From JAYYZW01 sp036339995 (GTDB lineage Bacteria > Pseudomonadota > Gammaproteobacteria > Ga0077536), in assembly GCA_036339995.1 (NCBI GenBank), contig JAYYZW010000088.1, forward strand, positions 1 through 10,549: 10,549 nucleotides of DNA, written 5' to 3'. Made by a program: the position numbers and the translations under genes. The notes below the pieces were generated by a model, which worked only from the letters and a program-made list of their open reading frames with translations, was not told where the DNA came from and ran no database searches. Below are positions 1 through 6,642 of this stretch, piece by piece. Numbering within the stretch: the stretch's first letter is position 1; the number at the start of each line of letters is the position of its first letter.

Positions 1-506
1 ACAGTGTGGCCCGTGGGGATTACGAGAGTGTCTTCACGCAGGTCTACACCGGGATGGGGAGTCGTTATCGCATCAGTGATGCGTTCACCTTCACCCCGGT
101 GCTGAGTGTGCGTTATACCTATATTGATGACGAGGGTTACAGCGAGCGGGGTGCTGGGGCGTTGAACCTCACTGTCAACTCCAACACTGAGGATTCACTC
201 ATCGTCGGGTTGGACGGTACTGGTACCTACACCTTCGGTCGGGAGGGTACCTATGCCCTGTCACTGGCGGGTGGGGTGGGCTACGACGTCATGACGGACC
301 GGCCGCTGGTGACGAGTACGCTGGTGGGCGGTGGTGCGGCGTTTGGCACGCGGGGTGCCGAGCCGGATGAGTTTGTCTATCGCGGGAGTGTCGGGCTGAC
401 GGCGGCACCGACAGCGCACGTCTCGGTGGAGTTCAAGTATGCGTTTGACGGGCGCAGTGATTACCAGAGTCATGGGGGCCTGGCGGCCCTGCGCTGGCGG
501 TTCTAA
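1..506 (+). CDS. Autotransporter outer-membrane beta-barrel domain, C-terminal part (5' end outside window)
   Basis: The frame is open from the first base and stops at 504-506, giving about 167 residues. The GTG at position 6 is an internal valine codon, not a real start. The protein has alternating polar/aromatic strands (for example VLSVRYTYIDDEGYSE and GAGALNLTV) and ends in ALRWRF. A final phenylalanine after alternating aromatics is the outer-membrane barrel signature recognised by the Bam machinery. The YTYID-GYSE-GAGALNLTV stretch is typical of the type Va autotransporter beta-domain, the 12-stranded pore that anchors a secreted passenger domain. The passenger lies upstream and cannot be seen, so adhesin, protease or other roles are undetermined. 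The coding strand is visibly rich in G and T (many GGT, GGG and GTG codons) compared with the C-rich genes after 1291, which may mean a different history. The family call is firm; the function is unknown. Confidence 0.85.
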   Translation, partial: SVARGDYESVFTQVYTGMGSRYRISDAFTFTPVLSVRYTYIDDEGYSERGAGALNLTVNSNTEDSLIVGLDGTGTYTFGREGTYALSLAGGVGYDVMTDRPLVTSTLVGGGAAFGTRGAEPDEFVYRGSVGLTAAPTAHVSVEFKYAFDGRSDYQSHGGLAALRWRF

Positions 507-798
507 ACGGGACAACTGAGCTGACGCCGAGAATGGATTACGGTGCATACAGCGCTGAGAGTAGGGGGAAACAGTGCTTTGGAGTTGAAAACAACGCCCG
601 GCGCACTTAGGCCGAGGGTATTATCGAAGGGTTGAGTGAGCGTTCAGCGACGATTTAGTGACGGTATTTTTGACGGTATTTGATACCTGTCAAATAATAA
701 ATATTAACAAAATCGTGTAGTTAAATAATAATTGTAGTTTCAAGTATGTTAAGTACGATTAGGTCCAGAGGTATCTAAGGACGTCCGATATATCCACC
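507..798. other. Intergenic, AT-rich stretch without a recognisable gene
   Basis: No convincing coding region is seen in these roughly 290 bases. The first part, to about 655, has ordinary composition. A weak stem (AGCGCTG at about 550 pairing with CAGTGCT near 571, one G-T wobble) lies downstream of the autotransporter but has no T run, so I do not call it a terminator. From about 660 to 770 the sequence turns strongly AT-rich, unlike the rest of the window, and holds a tandem motif plus a dyad, listed separately. It looks like an accessory junction between the autotransporter gene and the insertion-sequence remnant. Confidence 0.5.
659..697. repeat. Tandem 11-bp motif with overlapping dyad
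   Basis: TGACGGTATTT occurs twice, at 659-669 and 671-681, a 12-base period. The second copy is also the left arm of a dyad: TTTGACGGTA followed by a short TTTGA spacer and then TACCTGTCAAA, which pairs except for one bulged base. The AT-rich run TAATAAATATTAAC follows directly. It could be a protein-binding site, an insertion scar or a weak hairpin. No T run follows that would make it a standard terminator. Confidence 0.35.
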
Positions 799-1068
799 TT
801 ACCTGTTGAATAAACTGACCTGCCAACCTTGCGCCTGTAGCAGCGCGTGGACACGCCGGTAACCGTAACGGCCATATTGCCCCGCCAACCCCACAATCGA
901 GCGTGTTAACGCCGATTCGTCGTCCCTCGGTTGAGGTGTGTATCGAACCAATGAGCGGGAAATGCCCAGCGCACGGTACATGCGTCGCTCTGAGTAACCC
1001 AGATTTGACCTCGCGTGCGACACCGTCGTTCGCCGCTGCGCCGGGAGACAGGCGGGCTCAGGACTTAA
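799..1068 (-). pseudogene. IS3-family transposase (OrfB) fragment, N-terminal part only
   Basis: The minus-strand frame carries PAQRRTTV, then LGYSERRMYRALGISRS, VRYTPQPRDDE and GQYGRYGYRRVHALL-GW. This is the N-terminal helix-turn-helix-like and HTH_21 region that precedes the DDE integrase core in IS3-family OrfB proteins. Similarity ends at the GWQV residues (codons near 817-828); after that only SLFNR remains before a stop at 799-801. The whole DDE catalytic domain is therefore missing, and no OrfA is seen upstream (to the right). The recognisable frame starts around 1068, upstream of a GTG at 1021-1023; a TGA in the same frame lies at about 1108. This is a non-functional relic of an insertion sequence. 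The family call is good; the IS subgroup is not determined. Confidence 0.75.
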
Positions 1069-1140
1069 TCGATGGTCGCCGGCGGCCCGTGCCGGTCAGG
1101 GTTTCGAAAGAGTGGGCCAACAGCAGCACCGCGAAATCTT

Positions 1141-1276
1141 GCCGGCTTTGTCAACTCAACTAGATTTCTGGGGTTTTCGATCGGATCGAGTGCTCGCAGG
1201 AACCAACAATCAATATCTTAGAAACAATCTAAGCTGCACGAATTCGACTAAGATCGTTTAAGTTGACAGAGCCAGC
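1141..1276. repeat. 136-bp segment bounded by imperfect 19-bp inverted repeats
   Basis: The reverse complement of 1141-1159 matches 1258-1276 at 16 of 19 positions, around the shared core AGTTGACA-AGCC. No flanking target-site duplication is visible, and the matches do not extend outward. No open frame of note lies between the arms. It lies between the IS3 relic and the Rid/Hyu operon, so it may be a MITE-like or IS-end scar, or a chance pairing. The right arm contains TTGACA, but no matching -10 element sits at the right distance before the start codon at 1291. Confidence 0.35.
1217..1233. promoter_or_regulatory. Dyad CTTAGA-N5-TCTAAG upstream of the operon
   Basis: A perfect 6+6 inverted repeat with a 5-base spacer lies 57 bases before the first start codon of the Rid/Hyu operon. 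The half-site is partly repeated as ACTAAG at 1247-1252. This is the kind of symmetric element a dimeric regulator would bind, but no regulator gene is in the window, and no clear sigma-70 promoter can be placed around it. It is a candidate operator only. Confidence 0.25.
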
Positions 1277-1290
1277 GGGGAACAGCGTCG

Positions 1291-1770
1291 ATGAGTAAGG
1301 TCGAAGCCAGGCTGGCGGAATTGGGTATCACGCTGCCGCGGCCGCCCAAGGCCGTCGCGAATTACCTCGCCGGCGTTAAAGTCGGAGAGATCCTGTACGT
1401 TGCAGGTACGGTCGGCACGGTGCCGAACGAAAATGACGAGGACGTCCTGCCGATCGTCGGCAAACTCGGCGACATCACCATCGAACAGGGGTATCAATCA
1501 GCGCGCTACGCGGCGATCAACCACCTTGCGATGATTAAGGCTGTGATCGGCGACCTCGACGACGTCGTCAGGATCGTCAAGATGATCGGTTACATCAACG
1601 CCGCTCCCGGTTTCAAAGAAGCGCCGTGGGTACTAAACGGCGCATCCGACCTGCTCGTTGAGGTGTTCGGTGAGGAAAAAGGCCGGCATGCCCGGGCGGC
1701 CTTGTATCAGAACGAACTCACCTACGATGCGCCGATCGAGATCGAGATGACCGTTCAGGTGAAGCCGTAA
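1291..1770 (+). CDS. RidA/YjgF/UK114-family protein (first Rid of the Hyu operon)
   Basis: This 159-residue protein belongs to the longer, about 150-residue branch of the Rid family, recognisable from LPRPPKAVANY at 17-25, the GxxLYVAGT-type strand at 32-40, GYQSARYAAINHLA at 67-80, NGASDLLVEVFGE at 116-128 and HARAAL at 133-138. Arg135 aligns with the catalytic arginine of canonical RidA (E. coli Arg105), and Glu150 aligns with its Glu120. The pocket therefore looks able to bind a carboxylate and act as an enamine/imine deaminase or a related hydrolase; the true substrate is unknown. Rid proteins are cytosolic trimers. GGGGA lies about 11-15 bases before the ATG as a loose ribosome-binding site. 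The stop shares one base with the next start (TAATG), so translation is coupled to hyuB. Confidence 0.85.
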   Translation: MSKVEARLAELGITLPRPPKAVANYLAGVKVGEILYVAGTVGTVPNENDEDVLPIVGKLGDITIEQGYQSARYAAINHLAMIKAVIGDLDDVVRIVKMIGYINAAPGFKEAPWVLNGASDLLVEVFGEEKGRHARAALYQNELTYDAPIEIEMTVQVKP

Positions 1771-3533
1771 TGACGTCGGCTGTCGATCCTGTAACCCTCG
1801 CCGTTGTCAATGGGACGCTCAAGTCAGTAACCCGTGAGATGGGGATTACCATCGATCGCACGAGTCGCTCGCCGGTTCTCAAGCTTGCCCGCGACTATTC
1901 GAACGCCGTGTTCGATGCAACACCCCAGCAATTGATGCAGGGTGAGGACATTCCCGTCCATCTGGGTGCACTGCAAGGTAGCGCAGAGTCGGTATCGCGG
2001 TATTTCGCTGGCGAGATCGAACCTGGCGACGTGATGTATCACAACTGCCCCGCCACTGGCGGTTCGCACAAACCGGACTGTTGCGCGCTCAAGCCAATTT
2101 TCTACGACGGTGAGTTGCTATTCTGGGCAGCGTGTAATGCGCATCTTTCAGATACCGGCGGCGGGGTTGCAGGTGGATACAACCCGCTTGCCGAGGATAT
2201 GTATGCCGAGGGCCTGCGTATCTCGCCGATCAAACTCGTAGAACGCGGCAAATTGCGCCGTGATATTTTCGACCTCATCGTGGGATCGGTACGCACGTCG
2301 CGCGACACGCGCGGCGATATCCGCGCGCAGATCGGCGCCGTCGATCTCGCCGAGCGCAGACTCGTGGCCTTGGTGAAGCGTTATGGTATTGACACGATTC
2401 GGACCTCTATTACGGCGCTGCTCGACGCGGCCGAGGTGCGGATGCGCAAAGAAGTCGAGCGCATTCCGGACGGCAGTTATGTGGGCACGTCATGGGTCGA
2501 GGACGACGGGCATGGGTCTGGCCAAAGTCAGATCGACTGTGAAATTCGAATCAACGGCAGCGATATGCGCGTAGCCATGCACAGCCGTGCGCAGTTGCCA
2601 AGTTATTTCAATTGTTACTACTCAGTTACGGCAAGCGCCATTCTGCTCGGCGTCGTCACGTACATCGATCCAGAGATCCCGCACAACGCTGGCGCGTACC
2701 GAGCCATCGAAATGGATTTTGGACCGCCCGGCACGATGCTGAACGCTGTCGAGCCGGCGGCGTGCTCAATGTCCACGACCACACCCTTCGACAGCATCGT
2801 CGAATCGGTACGCGACGCTTTGAGCAAAGCATTGCCCGAGCGCAGTGTCGCCGGTTCCAGCCACATGTGTTTTTCGATCTGGGCGGCATCCGATCCGCGC
2901 AATGATGAAATCTACGTAATGTCAGCGATTCCCGGTCTCATGGGCGGGGGCGGTGCCTCGTATGGCCTCGATGGATGGAACTGTATCGGCACCGTCGCCA
3001 CGGGTGGCGCGATGCTAACGGGTGATATCGAATTGACCGAACACGAATATCCGATACACACGCACTTCTACGAGTTCGAGCCTGATTCGGCCTGCCCCGG
3101 TCGTTGGCGCGGCGGGCTCGGCGGACGCTACGCGATCGAGCCGGTCGGCCACACCACCCAGCTTTCCAGCATCGGCGAAGGGGTCGCTATCCCGCCGCCC
3201 AATCTGGCCGGTGCTGGCTCCGAACTCAATGTCGAACGCATCTATCGGCGCTGGGTCGTGCGTGCCGACGGGCGCCGTGAAGAACTCAAACATCATGCCC
3301 TGGTCGAGTTGTCTCCCGGTGATGTCTACCACTCTTATCCGCCGGGCGGCGGCGGCGTTGGTGACCCGTTCGAGCGTGATGTCCAAGCCGTACGGTCGGA
3401 CGTGCAAACCGGACTCGTCAGTGTAGAGCGCGCGGCGGAGGAATACGGCGTGGTGATCGATCCCGAAACCTTCAAAGTGGACGCCGCCGCGACGGCGGCC
3501 CGCCGTGAGGCGGCCGATCGGAGCATTGCGTGA
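1770..3533 (+). CDS. hyuB: Hydantoinase B/oxoprolinase-family protein (HyuB type)
   Basis: At 587 residues this matches a complete HyuB subunit. The N-terminus DPVTLAVVNGTLKSV, the segment IPVHLG (61-66), the EGLRISPIKL and RGDIRAQIGA stretches (148-190) and the closing PPGGGGVGDPFERD (about 524-537) are family hallmarks. HyuB pairs with HyuA to hydrolyse or carboxylate cyclic amides, hydantoins, 5-oxoproline, lactams or ketones at the expense of ATP; HyuB is thought to carry the metal-dependent second step. Two conserved motifs are variant: the usual DPY-GGTHLPD appears as CPATGGSHKPD (His100, Asp103), and the usual HHADVGG appears as HLSDTGG (His125, Asp128), so one histidine is replaced by leucine. 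Three cysteines (93, 104, 105) cluster here. The substrate cannot be told. The stop overlaps the hyuA GTG start by four bases. The symbol denotes family, not proven hydantoin use. Confidence 0.88.
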   Translation: MTSAVDPVTLAVVNGTLKSVTREMGITIDRTSRSPVLKLARDYSNAVFDATPQQLMQGEDIPVHLGALQGSAESVSRYFAGEIEPGDVMYHNCPATGGSHKPDCCALKPIFYDGELLFWAACNAHLSDTGGGVAGGYNPLAEDMYAEGLRISPIKLVERGKLRRDIFDLIVGSVRTSRDTRGDIRAQIGAVDLAERRLVALVKRYGIDTIRTSITALLDAAEVRMRKEVERIPDGSYVGTSWVEDDGHGSGQSQIDCEIRINGSDMRVAMHSRAQLPSYFNCYYSVTASAILLGVVTYIDPEIPHNAGAYRAIEMDFGPPGTMLNAVEPAACSMSTTTPFDSIVESVRDALSKALPERSVAGSSHMCFSIWAASDPRNDEIYVMSAIPGLMGGGGASYGLDGWNCIGTVATGGAMLTGDIELTEHEYPIHTHFYEFEPDSACPGRWRGGLGGRYAIEPVGHTTQLSSIGEGVAIPPPNLAGAGSELNVERIYRRWVVRADGRREELKHHALVELSPGDVYHSYPPGGGGVGDPFERDVQAVRSDVQTGLVSVERAAEEYGVVIDPETFKVDAAATAARREAADRSIA

Positions 3534-5608
3534 CGATACGGCTCGGTATCGATGTCGGTGGCACGTTCACCGACCTCATTGCGATCGATGCTGACGGCCG
3601 CGTCAATATCGCGAAGACCTTATCCACCCCCACTGATCCATCGAAATCCATCGCCGAAGGTCTGGACGATCTCGCAGCTACAATCGGCTGCGGCGTATCG
3701 CGACTGCTCGAACAAACGGAACTCGTCGTCCACGGTTCGACGGTGGCACTCAATGCCCTGCTCGAACACAAAGGCGCGCGTACCGGACTGCTGTGCACAG
3801 AGGGATTTCGCGATTCCCTGGAAATAAGGCTCGGCGCCAAAGAACGCCGGTACGATTGGCAATACTCTCCGCCGCCGATCTTAGTGCCGCGTACGCTGCG
3901 ACAGCCGGTTCGAGAACGGGTCACCAAAGATGGACTCATTCACCAGGCGGTGGTGGAAAACGATGTACGGGCGGCCATCGAGGTATTCCGGCAGCATGAG
4001 GTTGAAGCCATTGCAGTATGCTTTCTCTGGTCGTTTCGCAACGAGGCCCACGAGCGCCGCGTGGGCGAGATTCTCGCCGCGGAATTGCCCGAGACCTACG
4101 TTTCGCTGTCGGTCGATGTGCTACCGGAAATCCGCGAGTACGACCGCACCAGCACCACCGTAATTAACGCTTATATTGGGCCCGTCGTTCAACGCTATGC
4201 GCGTGATGTCGAGTCTTTCTTGCAGTCCTTGGGCTACCGTGGTGCGGTGTGCTTTATGCAATCCAATGCCGGACTCGCATCAGCCAGCGAAATCATGCGC
4301 CGGCCCGTCTATGCACTCGGCTCCGGTCCCGCCGCCGGTCCCGCCGCAGGGTTATTCCATGCGCGTCAACACGGCCGCACGGATCTCCTTACCGTCGACA
4401 TGGGCGGTACGAGTTTCGACGTTTGTCTGGTCCACAACGGCGAGCCCGATATGGTCAAAGGCGTCGATCTTCACCGCTACCGGCTTGGGATTCCGATGAT
4501 AGACATCCATGCGGTCGGCGCCGGCGGGGGCAGTATCGCCCGGGTCGATGCCGGCGGTTTGCTGCAAGTCGGACCGATCAGCTCCGGCGCCGATCCCGGC
4601 CCTGCGTGTTACGGGAGGGGCGGCGAACGCGCGACGGTGACCGATGCGGATCTGATTCTCGGATACCTCGAAGCGGAACGGCCGCTGAGCGGTCAGATCA
4701 TCTTGCATCGCGAACCCGCGGAGCGGGCCCTGCATGAACAAATCGCCACACCCCTGGGCCTTTCTCTCGAACAGGCGGCGCTCGCCGTGTATGCCGTCGT
4801 TAACAATACGATGTCACGCGCGATCCGCGAGGTATCGATCGAGCGCGGGCACGACCCACGCGGTTTTTTATTGGTCGTCGGCGGTGGCTGCGGTCCCATA
4901 CACGCATGGATGCTCGCACGCGAGCTCGACCTGGCGGAGGTGCTCATACCGCGAGTGGCATCGAACTTCTGTGCCTTCGGGGAGATCGTGGCGGATCTCC
5001 GCCATAGTTACACGCGCTCGACACCATGCCGAATCAGCGATGCCGATCCAGCAAAGTTGGAAGCACTATTCGACGGCATGGAAGAACAAGGGCGTGAGGT
5101 GTTGGCTCGGGAGGGGATCGCTCAAAAGCACATCGAGATCGTGCGGCGATTCGATTTACGCTATGCAGGCCAGATATACGAGTGTAGCGTGAGCATGCCG
5201 ATGACGACGGTAACGACCGACCTCTTAGCCGAGGTCATCGAGCGATTTCACGATGCGCACGAAGCGCTGTATGCCTACGCCGAGCGCGATAATCCATTGT
5301 GCGAATTGATCACCGTGGGGAGTGTCGTCTCCGGACACCTTCGGCAACCCGCGACTACGAACGCCGGCGCGAAGGGCGTTGAGGAACCAACGAGTCCGCC
5401 AACGCGGCCGGTGTTCTTCGAAACCCGCGGTGGCTTCGTCGAGACGCCGGTCTACCAAGGCGCCTCTTTACCGGCTGGTTACAGCGTAACTGGCCCCGCC
5501 ATTGTCGAGGAAGTCGGGACCACCGTCGTCGTGTTTGACGATGCGGTCCTCAAGGTCACACCGAGCGCCTATCGGCTTATAGAGAGGGCTTCGAAGGAGG
5601 CAGCATGA
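3530..5608 (+). CDS. hyuA: Hydantoinase A/oxoprolinase-family ATPase subunit (HyuA type)
   Basis: This is a full-length 692-residue HyuA. Residues 3-16 contain GIDVGGTFTD, the first phosphate-binding loop of the ASKHA actin/hexokinase fold, at the start of the Hydant_A_N domain. A second phosphate motif, VDMGGTSFD, lies near 287-295, followed by GAGGGSIA near 329-336 and SSGADPGPACYG near 347-358, all in the central Hydantoinase_A domain. Residues from about 500 form the C-terminal Hydant_A_C region. The subunit phosphorylates the carbonyl of its substrate with ATP, so that HyuB can hydrolyse or carboxylate it; relatives include N-methylhydantoinase, 5-oxoprolinase, caprolactamase and acetone/acetophenone carboxylases. 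I chose the GTG at 3530 because it overlaps the hyuB stop in GTGA and leaves the N-terminal loop intact three residues in. No change in the nucleotide motifs was noticed. The actual substrate is unresolved. Confidence 0.9.
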   Translation: MTIRLGIDVGGTFTDLIAIDADGRVNIAKTLSTPTDPSKSIAEGLDDLAATIGCGVSRLLEQTELVVHGSTVALNALLEHKGARTGLLCTEGFRDSLEIRLGAKERRYDWQYSPPPILVPRTLRQPVRERVTKDGLIHQAVVENDVRAAIEVFRQHEVEAIAVCFLWSFRNEAHERRVGEILAAELPETYVSLSVDVLPEIREYDRTSTTVINAYIGPVVQRYARDVESFLQSLGYRGAVCFMQSNAGLASASEIMRRPVYALGSGPAAGPAAGLFHARQHGRTDLLTVDMGGTSFDVCLVHNGEPDMVKGVDLHRYRLGIPMIDIHAVGAGGGSIARVDAGGLLQVGPISSGADPGPACYGRGGERATVTDADLILGYLEAERPLSGQIILHREPAERALHEQIATPLGLSLEQAALAVYAVVNNTMSRAIREVSIERGHDPRGFLLVVGGGCGPIHAWMLARELDLAEVLIPRVASNFCAFGEIVADLRHSYTRSTPCRISDADPAKLEALFDGMEEQGREVLAREGIAQKHIEIVRRFDLRYAGQIYECSVSMPMTTVTTDLLAEVIERFHDAHEALYAYAERDNPLCELITVGSVVSGHLRQPATTNAGAKGVEEPTSPPTRPVFFETRGGFVETPVYQGASLPAGYSVTGPAIVEEVGTTVVVFDDAVLKVTPSAYRLIERASKEAA

Positions 5609-6015
5609 ATAAAGAAATGATTCATCGAGAGACGGCGTGGGACCAGAAGATGCATTATTCTCAAGGCGTCAAGATCGGGCCCACGATCTACGTCTCCGGC
5701 CAGGTGGCGCTCGACGACGATGGCCATGTAATCGGGCCCGGAGATATAGCCGTGCAGACGCGACGAGCGCTTGAGAACATCCGGGCGGTCCTCGCGAAAA
5801 AGGGCGCGACGATGCGCGACGTGGTCAAGGTGACCAGCTTCTTAGTTCAGCGAGCTGCAGGGATGGTTTCAACTTACGATAGTGTCTTTGGCGAATTCTT
5901 CCCAAGCGACTGCCCCGCGAGCACGCTCGTCGAGGTTAAGAGCCTGGTACTGAGAGATCTTTTAGTGGAGATCGAAGCCATCGCCGTAGTCGGCGCAGGT
6001 GGCGACGACGCCTGA
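5605..6015 (+). CDS. RidA/YjgF-family protein (second Rid of the Hyu operon), lacking the catalytic Arg
   Basis: This is a 136-residue Rid protein of the usual short type. Visible landmarks are YSQGVKIGPTIYVSGQVALDDDG (18-40), QTRRALENIRAVL near 51-63, VVKVTSFL (73-80) and VEIEAIAV (121-128). Canonical RidA has PARS before the VEV strand; here the sequence is PASTLVEV, so the catalytic arginine position is occupied by serine (Ser106), while Glu122 is kept. It therefore belongs to a Rid branch without the archetypal deaminase arginine, so a different reaction or a binding role is likely. A strong GGAGG lies about 8 bases before the ATG, which overlaps the hyuA stop as ATGA. It shares little with the first Rid protein of the operon beyond fold-level motifs, so the two are not a recent duplication. 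No clear terminator follows before the convergent moaC stop at 6069. Confidence 0.85.
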   Translation: MNKEMIHRETAWDQKMHYSQGVKIGPTIYVSGQVALDDDGHVIGPGDIAVQTRRALENIRAVLAKKGATMRDVVKVTSFLVQRAAGMVSTYDSVFGEFFPSDCPASTLVEVKSLVLRDLLVEIEAIAVVGAGGDDA

Positions 6016-6068
6016 ACAGGTAAAGGCAAAATGAGCGCCTATTGGTTCAGCAGCCGGCCGCTGGAGGA

Positions 6069-6557
6069 TCAAGGTGTCTCCGCGTCAGCTACCCAGTTAT
6101 CCGACCGTCCGCCCGTCTTGGACACCAGCCGAACGTCCGCGATCACCATACCGCGATCGACTGCTTTACACATGTCGTAGACGGTCAGCAGGGCGATTTG
6201 AACCGCCGTCAAGGCCTCGATCTCGACACCCGTGGGTCCGTGCGTTACCGCCGTTCCGGTACAACGTATCGCCGAGGCTTCACGGTCGAGGGTCAATTCG
6301 ATTTCGATATGGGTCAGTTGCAGCGGATGGCATAGCGGGACCAGTTCGGCCGTCTTTTTGGCTGCCATGATTCCGGCGACACGCGCGACCGCCAGGACGT
6401 CGCCCTTTTTATGGCCGCCTTCGGCGATGAGGTTCAGCGTTTCGGCTTTCATGACAATGCGACCTTCCGCTACCGCGCGTCGCGTGGTCGACGGTTTTTC
6501 ACCCACGTCGACCATGCGGGCGCGGCCCTCAGCATCCAGATGTGTCAGTTCAGCCAT
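6069..6557 (-). CDS. moaC: Cyclic pyranopterin monophosphate synthase MoaC
   Basis: This 162-residue protein aligns with E. coli MoaC without gaps through the key residues. MoaC converts the 3',8-cyclo-GTP product of MoaA into cyclic pyranopterin monophosphate, the first stable molybdopterin intermediate. The catalytic set known from E. coli falls at identical numbers: Lys51 (in HKKGD), His77 (in LCHPLQLTHI), Asp128 and Lys131 (in YDMCKAVDRGM). The GPTGVEIEALTAV stretch (107-119) is the conserved hexamer-interface and active-site loop. The start ATG at 6557 has AGGAAC about 8 bases upstream on the minus strand. It is divergent from moaDE and convergent with the Rid/Hyu operon. moaA, whose product MoaC needs, is not in the window. 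Function is secure. Confidence 0.95.
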   Translation of the reverse strand: MAELTHLDAEGRARMVDVGEKPSTTRRAVAEGRIVMKAETLNLIAEGGHKKGDVLAVARVAGIMAAKKTAELVPLCHPLQLTHIEIELTLDREASAIRCTGTAVTHGPTGVEIEALTAVQIALLTVYDMCKAVDRGMVIADVRLVSKTGGRSDNWVADAETP

Positions 6558-6579
6558 GGTCTGTTCCTAAAGGCGTCGT

Positions 6580-6611
6580 TTTTCATGTTGTAGAATAGAT
6601 CGGTATGAAAA
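6580..6611. promoter_or_regulatory. Dyad and weak promoter between divergent moaC and moaD
   Basis: TTTTCAT at 6580-6586 and ATGAAAA at 6605-6611 are perfect inverted arms 18 bases apart, in the 85-bp space between the divergent moaC and moaD starts. The same bases give a weak plus-strand sigma-70 match for moaD: TTTTCA (6580-6585) and TATGAA (6604-6609) with an 18-base spacer. Either reading fits control of both moa transcripts from one point. It does not resemble a ModE site or the Moco riboswitch, which is longer and more structured. Confidence 0.22.
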
Positions 6612-6642
6612 GCTTATCGCATTTCCGCAGAGCGCGACGCCG

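Noticed and set aside
903..1163. 86-codon plus-strand ORF over the IS3 relic
   Set aside because: It is antisense to the transposase fragment, lacks a ribosome-binding site, and shows no recognisable domain.
1261..1290. TTGACA at 1263-1268 as a -35 element for the Rid/Hyu operon
   Set aside because: No -10-like hexamer lies 16-18 bases downstream, and the start codon follows too closely for a normal leader; the bases belong to the inverted-repeat arm.
4249..4737. 162-codon plus-strand ORF inside hyuA
   Set aside because: It is an out-of-frame, arginine-rich shadow of the conserved HyuA central domain.
6016..6068. Terminator between the second rid gene and moaC
   Set aside because: The only stem seen (CAGC/GCTG around 6050-6063) is short and has no T run on either strand.
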